Shown: one piece after another, positions 53,879-64,000 of the stretch
Position numbering within the stretch: the first letter of the stretch is position 1
Layout: each line of letters starts with the position of its first letter
Assembly: GCA_018873225.1 (NCBI GenBank)
Contig: JAEILZ010000003.1
Span: 5,022,001 to 5,086,000, forward strand
DNA: 64,000 nucleotides
Reading direction: 5' to 3'
DNA from: [Phialemoniopsis] sp. UDSM-2020
Taxonomy: Eukaryota > Ascomycota > Sordariomycetes > Thyridiales > Thyridiaceae
Program-made: the position numbers and the translations under genes
Notes under the pieces: generated by a model
What the model saw: the letters and a program-made list of their open reading frames with translations, nothing else
What the model was told of the DNA's origin: nothing
The model's database searches: none

Positions 53879-54926
53879 CTTGGGCGATTGGGGGTTGTCG
53901 CCTCGTGGGCGACGGCGGTGGTGATGGCGATCTCGAGACCGGAGGAGGAAAGAAGTCTCTGTCCAACGGCACACTCCAGACGAGCTGTCAATCTCAGAAT
54001 CGGTTATTCCTCGACGGCCTTGTTCGCATCAAAGGTTCTTCGCCCTTAGGTTCTCGGCAGAATTCCACCTTCCAACAATTCAATCGCAGGTCTTTTGGCG
54101 TCTGCGCTTGCTGGATTGCGATTTGTCACCTTCCTCTTTTTCCCTTTGCCCCCAGAGACTCGGGGGAAATATTACGTGAGAAATAAGATGCGGATTGACA
54201 GCAGAAAACAGGCTGGGGAAGTACAAGAGTAGGGGTCGGAAGGATTCAACCCCTGGTCAACTGGCCGGTGCTAGGGCTTCGACTGGCGTACCCGCGTGTC
54301 GCGCAAAGATGCCCGCTAACAATGCAAGCAGACATCATGATAAGCGCCCAGTTCGCCTTGTCTTACCAGGTAGTAGTCTGAGGCTTGGGCATCTTAGCTT
54401 TCGCCGGGATGGCAGGCGCTTGCTTTCAGCTCTAACTGGAGAGAGAAGAAGGGCCGGCGAAGATCGATTGAGGTCAACGTCTGCGCCGCTTCGGGGTTCA
54501 TTCCTTCACGCTGTCGGTTACACAAAGTGTTTCAGATGTGGCCTGGGTACGCTAAATCGATGCTAGTGCCCGAAAATTGGCACTGGTTCCCGTTGGAAGG
54601 TCCGCATGGATGTTGTCGCCAAGCTCAGCGCGTTTAGAAGTTCGTCTTCAGAAGTCTACCTCGATCGAGCCATCGCCTTTTCCTTGTGATTGGGCCAATG
54701 GTGAAGCCAAATGTGCAGACTGATACATGCTGATTGGAGATGTAAGGCCCATCGTCAAGGGACTGTGGACATTCGAGGGGACTTCGAAGACAGCAATGCC
54801 TGGACAATGCCCTTGTGCTTGAGTATTCTTGGACTACCTAGGTCTTTGACGATCTGGTCGACATTTACATTCCAATTTTATCTTCACCGTCACCAACACC
54901 AAAAACAGTCTCCTTCTTTCCCATGA
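53879..54926. other. Intergenic region
   Basis: About 1 kb upstream of the wall-sensor-like gene and downstream of the ATPase. The frame at 54195-54566 has no protein character. No element recognised. Confidence 0.4.
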
Positions 54927-57900
54927 CTACCAAGCCAGCTTCGCAACCCACCCCTTGGGCCATCTCCTCACACAATATTTGCGCCCTTCGTCCCACAACA
55001 GCAAACCCAGCCCAAACGCCATCGGCAGGAACCAGTGCTCGACAGGCACCTCGGCGGTCCCCAGCACCTCCTGGAACTTGGGCACGTACAGCCAAAAGAA
55101 GGCCATGACGAGCGCGAACAGGATCGCGGGGAACAGCCAGTAGTTGCGCGTCTCGCGGTTGAACAGCGGCGGGTGCTGGAAGATGGACAGGCGGCGCGTG
55201 CGCACGGCGAGCAGGTTGAACCACTGCATCACCACGAGCGTGACAAAGTAGACCGAGCTCGCCTCGTTGAGGCGCGCGTTGTAGTAGTCCGGGTCCATGC
55301 CATCCGGCAGGGTGCCGAAGGAGAACCACAGCGACGAGAAGGGTATCCCTTGCCGCTGCAGGTACCAGTAGCTCATGGCGAACGAGGTCGTCGTCTCCAT
55401 GATGCCGACGAAGCCGTACGCCTGCACGATGAGCTGCCAGTCCACGAGGCGGTCCACGCCGACGCGGCGCGGGGGCCGGTCCAGGACGTCGGCCTCGGCC
55501 TGCTCGTAGGCGAGGGATGTGGCGGCTAGGCAGTCTGTGAAGCAGCTGTAGGGTCATACTCGTCAGCAATAATGATCAACCAGCGGTAGAGTGGTTTGAG
55601 GAGCCAAGAGACTTACCAGATAACAATCATGAGGAAACTACTCAGGATCTGCGGCAGCCCAAACGCGACGTTGGTCAAGACGGGCCAGAACTCGGAGAAG
55701 CTGCCCGCGGGGAGCAGGTATGCGATCGTCTTGCGCAGGTTGTCAAACGTCATGCGCCCGCACCGCACGGCCGCCACGGCGCCCGAGAAGGACTCGAGCA
55801 GCACCATGTCGGCCGCCTCGATGGCGATGTCGGAACCGCCGAGGCCGATCGCGATGCCGACGTCGGCGGCCCGCAGCGCCGGAGCGTCGTTGACGCCGTC
55901 GCCCGTCATGCCGACCACGAGACCACGGCTCTGCAGCTCGCGCACGATGCGCAGTTTTTGTTCCGGGGTGGTGCGCGCGAAGACGACCTCGGTGTAGTCG
56001 CGCGCGAGGGCGTCCCACTGCGGCGGCGTCAGGGTCACGAGGTCCTTGCCGCTGAGGACGATCGAGGTGACGGGCACGTCAGCTGTGAGGTGCTTGTCCC
56101 CTGCAGGAGCAGCAGCAGAACCGGGGCTGCCGGCCGGTGACCTCGACAGCGCGGAGACGTCGTCCACGGCCTCGGGCCGGTTGGTCACGATGCCGCACTC
56201 GGCGGCGATGGCGGTGGCGGTGAGTGCAAAGTCACCCGTGACCATGAACATGCGGATGCCCGCGCCGCGCAGCGTGCGCACGACCTCGGGGATCTCCGGG
56301 CGGGGCGGGTCGACGATGGCGACCATGCCCACGAGGGTGAGGCCCGTCTTGGCGTGGTCGTTCATCTCCTTCTCGAAGAGCGACGAGTTGACCGGGTGCT
56401 GCAGTGAGGAGCGTGAGAGGGGCTTGTGCGCGAGGAGCAGGACCCGACGACCGCGGGATGACCACTCGTCCTTGATGGCCGCGATGGAGGCGCGCGCGGT
56501 GTCGGTCAGTGTGTGCGAGACGCCCGTGGGGCCGATGTAGCGAGTGCAGCGGTCCATAAGGATCTCAGGGGCGCCCTTGATAGTGAGAAGGCTGTTTCGG
56601 AAGGCTGTCAGCTGATTTGGTAGACGACATCAGGGGAAGACAGGAGTAACTCACAAATCGCCAGGCTCAAAAACAGCCGCCACGTCCGACGGCAGCGCGT
56701 CCCGCAGGCCGTCCTCGTGCGCCAGCCCCAGCACGCGGATCATGTACTTGTTCTTGCTGTTGAACGCGAGCTCGTAGCGCGTCTGCCAGCAGCGCTTGAG
56801 CGCCGCCACGGGGCCCAGCGACTCGGCGAACCGCAGGATGGCCTGGTCCGTCGCGTCGCCGTGCACCCTGCGCTGCGCGAGCGGCAGGTGCAGCGTCGCG
56901 GCGTCGAACTCGCCCGCGTTGCACATGCCCGCCACGGTGCGCAGCTGCTCGAGCGCGTTGCTCGCCAGGCTGGTATCGTTGTTCTCGTCAGAAACGGCAC
57001 CGGCGCGCGCGCGCTCGGCGACGAGAGAGTCGCGGGCGTCGTCGGCGGTCATGCGCGTGGACCCGATGGCGCAGTCCGTCACGGTCATCTTGTTCTCGGT
57101 CAGGGTGCCCGTCTTGTCGGAGCAGATGACAGACACGGCGCCGAGGGTCTCGACGGTCTTGAGGGACTTGCAGAGGACCTTGTTCTTGCGCATCAGGTTG
57201 GCGCTGATGGTCAGGCTGGCGGTCAGGGCAACTGGCAAACCCTCGGGGATGAAGGCCACGGCCACCGAGACGCAGTCTACGATTAAAGTTGGGACGTTGA
57301 TCCAGTCTGGGTAATCTTTGCGCAGCCACGCGGCCCTGTTTTGAGGTAGGTGTTAGTCTCTGGTGTTCTTCTTACATGGGTTGCATGAGATGGGGTCTAT
57401 GCCTACCAGAGGATGATTACGAGAATGATCATAAGGGCCATGATGGAGCAGATGATGTACACAAAGTTAAGCACCTCACGCTCCAGCGTCGACAGGCCGG
57501 TCTTAGGTTCGTTGGTCAGCTTAGCGATGCGGCCAAAGACGGTCTTATTGCCAGTAGCCACGACAACACCGATGCAGGAGCCGGATACACAGTGAGTGCC
57601 TTGCAGACCGATGCACTTTGTTTCGAGGTAGTTCTCGTCCGTAGAAGCGACCGTGGCAGCGAGAGGCATGGATTCACCTATATCTTCTGTGAGTACATGT
57701 AAAAGTTCTTAAGCTTGATAGTGGTGCAACCAACCAGTTAAGATGGCCCGATCAAACTTGGTATCGCTTGACACATCGATGAACCTCACGTCCGCCGGCA
57801 GCTTGTTGCCCGCCTTGATAAGGAGGACATCACCCGGAACAATGTCGTGCGCCGACAGATTGGTCTGGTTGCCATTCCTGATAACGTGGCACTCATCCGG

Positions 57901-58671
57901 CAACATGGTCTTGATCGATGCCATGACGCGCGACGACGACCAGTCCTGCCACATGTTGAATGCGGCCTGGATGAAGAAGACAGCTAGCAAGACGATGGCA
58001 AGGGCCAAGTTGGCTAGCGCCGGCGGGTTGCCGAGTGGCTTCCATGCGATGAAGACAAGGATGGAGCCAACGAAGAGGATAGACCCGAAGCCCTTGAAGA
58101 AGTAGCCAAAGATTTGCTTTGTGCGGTGTGTGGGAGGCGGCGAAGGTGCGTTTTTGCCATGCTGCTGGGTGCGGATACGGACTTGGTCGTCGGACAGACC
58201 ATCTTTGGTTGAGGTGGTGAGGCGGCGGGCGAGTTCTTCGACAGTGATAGTGTGCCAGTCGAGGTCGGCGAGGTCTATCGTGAGGCCATTGAGGTTAGTT
58301 TCAGTCTGTCAACTACAAGCATGGCCTCAACGAAGACTTACCAGTGGCTGCGTCTTTGTTCTTCTTTGCAGTGGCAGTCTTGTTGTTGAAGTCGTCAATG
58401 TCGATAGACCTAGAGGGTTATCATCACTCAGAGTCAACATCATGATCATCAAGGAAGCCAGAAGATGATGGACTGGGAGTGCCTACACGGTCCGGTACTG
58501 GATGGGTAGGGCAGCCGAGGGATCTATAGAACCAGTTCTCGACCGCACGCTGTGAATGGACATGGAATCATGGGAGATGCCGCGTTGAAGAGTCGGCCGG
58601 GCTCGCTGGCCAGCTTCTTCGTCATTCTCCCAGCGAATCCGCTCAGGGACAGGTACTTTGTTCTCATCCAT
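54927..58671 (-). CDS. P-type ATPase, type IIC (Na+/K+-ATPase alpha-like)
   Basis: Seven exons: 58671-58487, 58409-58342, 58274-57735, 57677-57407, 57335-56655, 56591-55617, 55545-54927; 3339 nt, 1112 residues. Motifs are LTGES (265-267, split by intron 3), IPEGLPVAL (384-392), CSDKTGTLT (phospho-Asp428), [15 protein letters not shown], and TGDGVNDAP (about 810). The N-terminal [10 protein letters not shown] and DENYLETK...[16 protein letters not shown] align with animal Na+/K+-ATPase alpha rather than with fungal ENA pumps. There are ten transmembrane segments in the usual positions. Known fungal IIC pumps are poorly characterised; cation specificity is uncertain (PEGLP instead of PEGLL). 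A Ser/Ala-rich insert is near 740-765. Confidence 0.9.
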
Positions 58672-60381
58672 TCTGGTGATTCTTCCCGTCTCAGAGGGAT
58701 GACGTGGTTACAAGAAAGGGGTTGAGGTCTCGGAGTAGTCAACGAGGAGCAGAGACGGGAACAGAAGGGAGCGGGAGGAGGGAGGATGGGTGCAACACAA
58801 CGCAGGATGGGATCAGCACACTGCTGCCGGTAGGTTCATCCCTTTATACGATTTATATCATGAGCAGGTTTACGAGCTAAGCGCGAGAGCAGAGAGAAAT
58901 TCCTCTAGCTTCACGAACAGCATGCGCCATATTACACGAAATCAAGTTGTCATGCCGAAGGACTATCTTGGATGGGGTCATGTTCTAATATTTGCAACTC
59001 CTCCTCCGACTTGGGCTGGCAATGATGGACAATTGCCTCAGGGGGGAATGTCACGATGCAAGCTTGGGAGGAGAGAAAGTGACAATGACAAGCTAGGTCT
59101 GACTCGCCCTAACTCAGGACAGCACATTGGTGTGGAAGAGGATTACCGGTGCAGATCCTGACTTGGGAGGCCTAGGCGGCCTCCCGAAAGCTTATCGGCG
59201 GCAGCAGGGCACTGCACTTCCTCGACGTCTGACCGCCGCTGACTTCCTGTTGCGTGCAATAAAAGCCGCATGGTGATGGAAGCATGTGCAGTGGAGATGA
59301 GGGAAGGAGATTCGATGCTGCATTGGGCAGTTCGCCGGAACAGTAGCTGAGTTTGCTGGTGGCGCGTCACGGTGGTGACGAAAATGGAAAAGCAAAACAC
59401 TCATAAGAGAAAATACCTCAGGCTATTTTCAGGGTCGCAAATGACAGGAATGGAGGGAGGTTTAGGCCGTTTCTGCCCTGATCAGCCAGCATAGCCGCCT
59501 GGGATCTTCGCGAGTCGGTAGAGGCATAACAGAGGGTTGAAAATCGCTCATAGAGGTTGGATTAAGGTTCCTGACAGCGTTGATATCCCAGTTCCTGGTG
59601 TTTAGGTCCTCGCCATGGACCCGAAAACCCCCTGTGCATCCACACTATTAGCGCTCTCGTCCAGGAGAGCTTTGGAGCTATGGCCCTCGTGTCGATCGAC
59701 TTTTTCGCCTATGACGTTCACGCATTCCTCCTCCGCAAAAAGTTTGACCTGACACAGCCCCGTTGCAGCCAAGAAATGGCGCTCCCACGTCGCCCAACCC
59801 TCGTGTCGGCACTCATGCAGGCAGGACTGCTGCGTTCCTGTCATGGCAAAGTCGACCCTGGATCCGCGGTCCAATCATGGGCTAGGTAATGTGCAATTTC
59901 TCACCGACCCTCCGGTGTCCGGCGGGGTGCCCGGCATGCTAAATTTGGTAATTCCTCTTGACTCGAGCAACCGACCCTGATTTAGACCGCCCAGAACTCT
60001 TTTCTCGCGTGCAAAAACCGCTAAGAAAAAAAGCTTGATTCGGGCCTAAAATGGGCTTAACAAGTTGTGCGTACAGAACGCTCAAGCAGCACTCTATATC
60101 CCAGTTTGACCTGCCGCAATGAGCCCAGTTACGCGGAAAACTCTTGTACAGTCTATCAGACTTGGTATCTAAACGTTCAAACTAGAAAAAAAAACGCATC
60201 GATGCTTTCTTCTGATAGCATCAGTAAAGCGCCATTGTGAAGCACTGGCCGGGGTATTCAAAATAACAACACATGCCAAGGCAGCCCAGACCCATGTCCT
60301 TTCCCACCATGAGATCATCAGTCAAAGTTGGCAGAGGGTTGCTATCCATGTTGAAGCTCTTTGCTTTTGGAGGCCGCAGCC
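58672..60381. other. 1.7-kb intergenic region
   Basis: Upstream of the ATPase and downstream of the reductase, both on minus. Short frames only (up to about 120 codons, for example 58790-59161) without recognisable products. A-runs are at 60010-60040 and 60185-60200. No RNA gene seen. Confidence 0.45.
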
Positions 60382-61874
60382 TCACACATCCTGGATGGTG
60401 GTTTCGATCTCCAAGCCGGCGCCCACAGCACGATCAACAAGACCCTTGCCGAGGCAAGCTGTGGTGTAAATACCCCCGGTCAACTTGACGGAATCATCTT
60501 CGAGTATGGTCGCGGCAGCTTGTGCGAGTATCAACGCCGTGACTAGCTGGGATGTGAGAAATACTGAATGGAAGACATGTAATGTTCACCTCGGCGGGGC
60601 TAGGAGCACTTACAGTAGTACATACTACCAGTGTAAGCGAGGCGGCCGTACGCTTGCTTATGAGACTCTGTGGGGGTGTCAGGCTTCGCAACCGCCCGAA
60701 ACTCAATCTTGTCATCCTTCGCCTTGGTCTTGTCAGGACCGTCGCCAGGCTTAAAGGTCATCTTCCTGATAGCAGCTCGCGCCATGGGGCACAATAGCAG
60801 TGGAACAGCCCCCATCAGCCCATAGTGAGTGAGTGCGCCGGCCACAGCATTGGGAGTCTTCATGAATTCTTGATAGGTAAAGTTTGGTCCGTAGAACTCG
60901 CTTTGCAGACTGGGCTCCTGCTTGGTCAACCCCCAGGTCCGTGATACCAGAGCCGTGTTGAATGCCCCGGTCAAGCTGGTGGACAAGAGCCCGAGGCCAG
61001 GTACACGTGTTACTCCCGTAGCTGAGCTGAGCACGGACCTTTTTGGACCAGGATTCTCGTTTGCTACCGGAGACAGTTCGTACGGCTTCAGAGCCTGGAA
61101 GATTGTCTTTGCAGGGAAGTGCTCGAACATGGCCATGAAGGATGCGAGAGTGCCGCCAGATGGCGCAGAGCTATATGTAAGTATCAGCACCGGCATGCAC
61201 GATTGGAAGAGTTCGAACATACTCCAGCCTGTGCATGTCGACCACCACATCACTTGTCTGAGCCGAAAGCTCTGACCGGATAGTCGAGACAAGCGACCAA
61301 GTGAGAAGATCTGAAGGGGCTGATTCGAGGCCACTCTGGGGAAACATCCATGCTCCTGACTTCTTCGCAGTCTCCTCGTACTTCTGGATCATCGTCATCG
61401 TGAACGCCACTTCACCGGTGCAATCCAGGTAGTGTGTGCCTGCTTCGGCGCATGCCTTGAACGCGTGTTCGCCGTACCGGGTATAGGGCCCGAGGGTGGT
61501 GATCAGACAGAATGTCTTCTGTGCCAGCGCCGCAAGCTCCTCGTCATTCACATTGCACACCTCGATTGCTTTGGTATTGGGTGTCAACATGCAGGTCCTA
61601 GGCATGAAGGGAGAGAGACATACCTGGTGAGCTGTGATCCGGCGCGATAGCCTGGCATTTGGATACCACTTGCTTGAGCTTCTCTTCTGAGCGTCCCGCC
61701 ACAGCCCATTTGAGATCGGCGGGCAGATTCGCCGCAATATGCTCGGCCGTCAGCTCGCCGGTGTAGCCTGGGGCATGGTGTCAGTGCAACAGTCTACCAC
61801 AGGATGTGGAAACGCTCACCTGTCGCTCCAAGGACGACTAGGTCATACTGGCGATCATGCTTCTTGATTGTCAT
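60382..61874 (-). CDS. Saccharopine-dehydrogenase-like / trans-acting enoyl-reductase-type oxidoreductase
   Basis: Exons 61874-61820, 61767-61624, 61568-61223, 61170-60614 and 60542-60382 (introns 52, 55, 52 and 71 nt); 420 residues. The dinucleotide-binding start is LVVLGATGYTGELTAEHI (13-30, split by intron 1), followed by WAVAGRSEEKL. The second block LITTLGPYTRYGEHAFKACA and HYLDCTGE are typical of this family. The last exon (ILAQAAATILEDDSV...GIYTTACLG) completes the usual C-terminus. These proteins are NAD(P)H oxidoreductases of mostly unknown substrate, not the lysine enzyme itself. TATA (TATAAAA) is at 61961-61967, 87 nt upstream. The final intron acceptor (cagctag) was picked over a nearer AG because only it keeps the frame. 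Confidence 0.82.
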
Positions 61875-62439
61875 GACTGAGGTCTGATACGGATTGCCGG
61901 ATTTCGATAGCAAATGTCACGTTTGGTCTTGTACAATGTCACTGAATGTGTGATCACACGTTTTATATCGAGGAAAAGCAATTGCTTGGTCAACCATGAT
62001 TTCTAATCTACTTACTCGCCATAGAACGGACGAGATTCCAGTCGGACGCCCGGAGGGACTTCTGTTTTTCACATGGGTGGTCGAGGGTTGACTCGGATTT
62101 TGAATCATTCCATGGGCTCCACTCTTCACCGATGTTCGCCGAGATCTCGGCGAGCTGACATTTCTGCCCGATTGAGAACCCGCTGTGAATCACCGCCGCT
62201 TGATTTAAGACCAACAACGGGCACTAATCAGAACTACATGAGTAAAGTACGACTGGGCTTTTCGCATCTTCGTAATCATTTGAAAGTCATTGCTATAAAA
62301 CCCCGAGTGTAAATCAAATACGCTCCCAAGCTCGACCCCCTATATCATGTTCATGCCAGGATTGTCTAAGAAATCTTTTGATCGACGGGCTACCCGACGT
62401 AGTGCTATGAGGGAACGACTTTCCGGACGGCCCTCATTG
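61875..62439. other. Intergenic region upstream of the reductase
   Basis: About 560 bases. TATA of the reductase is at 61961. A plus-strand TATAAAA near 62294 precedes a 58-codon frame from 62347 that overlaps the amidase 3' end; not called. Confidence 0.4.
61961..61967 (-). promoter_or_regulatory. TATA box (TATAAAA) of the reductase
   Basis: Minus strand, 87 nt upstream of the ATG at 61874. Confidence 0.5.
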
Positions 62440-64000
62440 TCATGTCTTGGACGTGTTGCATCTTGTCAGAATCTTCAGAGTCGGCATGACACAATGCTGA
62501 GACTGTGCCTGAACCTGAGTTAGTTGCTCAAATGCATAGGCCAGACCGATGAGTTTTTCATCATCCCATTTACGTCCTAGAAAGGTAAGTGAGAATCTAA
62601 CCGGTAACGTTAGCAACTCATGTGTCAATAGACGGTGGTGTAATGGGATATTAACATGCGGGATGTTGGGCCCCTTGGAGACCTTCCCAAAGGCCGTCAG
62701 AAAGACCACCTTGTCAGACGGGTAAAAGCCGATGGGGACAACTACCGCTGGATTCTGCCCAAGATCGTAAGGGGCGTCGCCAGTAGTGGGAACGACAAGC
62801 GCGTCGCATCCCATATCAACAAGGAGTTTCTTGATGGCATTGCCCTGGTGAATCATTTTATCGAGTGCCGCCTTGAACTCCTTTGAGGAGCTGTCAAATT
62901 GTTCATCTCTTGCTGCCTCGAACCAGTCCAGCCCATACCTTTCCGTCTTTTCGCCAGGTGTTTGTTTCATGAACTCGATCAAGCCTGCAAGGGTAGTAAT
63001 GTTGTGGGGATTGACTGCAAGGCTGCGGAAGTAGGACTCGAGTCCTGGGCCGGTCAGTATTTCAATAGCAGGGTTGTTTGAATCATGGCATGCGCGTCTT
63101 ACCTTCTTTGAGGAGAACATTGCCCGGCATTGGATCTCTGATAGACTTGTTTGGATCCCAGTCCTCGAAATCGATGTTCCGCCTGACCTCAGCCCCGGCT
63201 GCTTCCATGACACCGAGTGCCTGTTCTAAGGCCACGACGACATCTCGATGCGCATATGTGTCAAGCAACCGTTGGGAGACCTGTGTGAGTGTCAGAGATG
63301 GTACCAGATCAGAAGGCTCCGCTTGATTTGTACTGCTATCTTGGCTCCGTGCAAGGCATCTGTCCGACAGGCGCTCTCGAAGTCTGGCATTGATCGAAAA
63401 GGTATCGATTCTGTCGCAGAATCCAATAAACATTGGCCTAGAGATGTGAGCGTTCTATGAAACGAAGTCGCATAGATCAGATCGAAAAACGCACCGGCTA
63501 TCGCATCCAAGAGCGTAGCTCCATCTTTGACCGTTCTCGTTATGGTGCCGACTGAGTCTTTGTGCTTTGAAACGCCAATCACTCCAGCTCGAGAAACAAG
63601 CCCTACTGTTGGCTTGAGGCCAATTACCCCGTTGTTCTGCGAGGGGTAAGTAATGCTTCCCCATGTCTACAACTGCGTTAGTGCTGTTGACACATTGGCT
63701 GTGTTACGATAAGGTGCCACTCACCTCACCAGCTATCGTTGCAGGTGCCAGACCGATGGAAGCAGCAACAGCACATCCCGATGAAGATCCCTGAGGGTCC
63801 TGGTCCGAGTAGAAAGGTCCAACACATTGTCCACTGGTAGCGGACCATCCACTGGGCACTTTGCCAGACCTCGCATAGCTCCACTCCGACATCGTGCCCT
63901 TTCCTAGGATTATGGCGCCGGCCTCGCGCAGGCTTTTCACCACTGTAGCCTCAACAGACGGACGCGAACCGACCAAGGCAAGAGAGCCAGCTAGAATGAT
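62440..64000 (-). CDS. Amidase (amidase-signature family), 5' end beyond window
   Basis: Visible exons: 64000-63725 (partial), 63666-63496 or 63495, 63437-63334, 63280-63103, 63044-62440, with introns of 53-58 nt. The amidase signature is present: DPQGSSSGCAVAASIGLAPA (cis-Ser and Gly-rich loop), TIAGE|TWGSITYPSQNN across intron 1 (catalytic Ser in the second Gly/Ser stretch), and NGVIGLKPTVGLVSR. GAKIAVSQRLLDTYAH and a C-terminal block with RFSLTFLGRKWDDEKLIGLA complete the fold. Family members hydrolyse amides with a Ser-Ser-Lys triad; the Lys and N-terminal helix lie beyond position 64000. Substrate unknown. It may be secreted or cytosolic, since the N-terminus is missing. Confidence 0.85.

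Noticed and set aside
62347..62523. 58-codon plus-strand frame after a TATAAAA
   Set aside because: It overlaps the 3' end of the amidase, has no signal peptide or family, and is likely chance.

Overview
This window is nuclear DNA of a filamentous ascomycete, most likely a Sordariomycete. The evidence is short GT-AG introns (about 47-97 nt, several with CTRAC-type branch sites), compact genes on both strands, TATA boxes 80-150 nt upstream of secreted-protein genes, and a gene set typical of that class (F-box proteins, Git3-type receptor, FSH1 hydrolase, GPI proteins, APH-like kinase folds). I see no rRNA, tRNA, CRISPR or prokaryotic operon. All exon joins below were made by hand from splice sites and reading frame; none has transcript support here. 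Species cannot be named from the sequence.

Layout. 1-5.7 kb: 5'-complete F-box gene running off the left edge, a tiny two-exon candidate gene, a repeat-rich wall protein and a small GPI protein. 8-11 kb: an acidic protein of unknown family with an in-frame TAG inside a possible 63-nt intron, then orphan-family member A. 12-18.4 kb: membrane-anchored glycosyltransferase, FkbM methyltransferase, and orphan-family members B and C. 19-24 kb: alpha/beta hydrolase and a ten-exon PhoD phosphatase with four CACGTG sites upstream. 24.5-28 kb: a ten-exon lipase-GTPase fusion, the most striking gene here. 29-38.9 kb: Git3-like receptor, GPI protein, a six-cysteine secreted peptide, a secreted glycerophosphodiesterase (with CACGTG sites), an intronless sorbosone-dehydrogenase-type enzyme and a small tail-anchored protein. 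40-47 kb: FSH1 hydrolase, kinase, orphan tandem pair D/E, a three-exon six-cysteine peptide and an APH-fold pseudokinase. 48-64 kb: core metabolism and transport (lysophospholipid acyltransferase, mitochondrial-type NAD(H) kinase, wall-sensor-like protein, animal-type IIC P-type ATPase, saccharopine-dehydrogenase-like reductase) and an amidase cut by the right edge.

How genes may work together (inference). PhoD and the glycerophosphodiesterase are both secreted phosphate scavengers, and both carry paired CACGTG sites near the promoter, as expected for a Pho4/NUC-1-type regulon. The lipase-GTPase fusion has the effector-plus-switch layout of fungal NLR-like cell-death proteins. The five small orphan genes (A-E) appear to belong to one or two expanded families scattered through the window. 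Mobile DNA is scarce: one Ty1/copia reverse-transcriptase scrap and one 127-bp inverted-repeat element.
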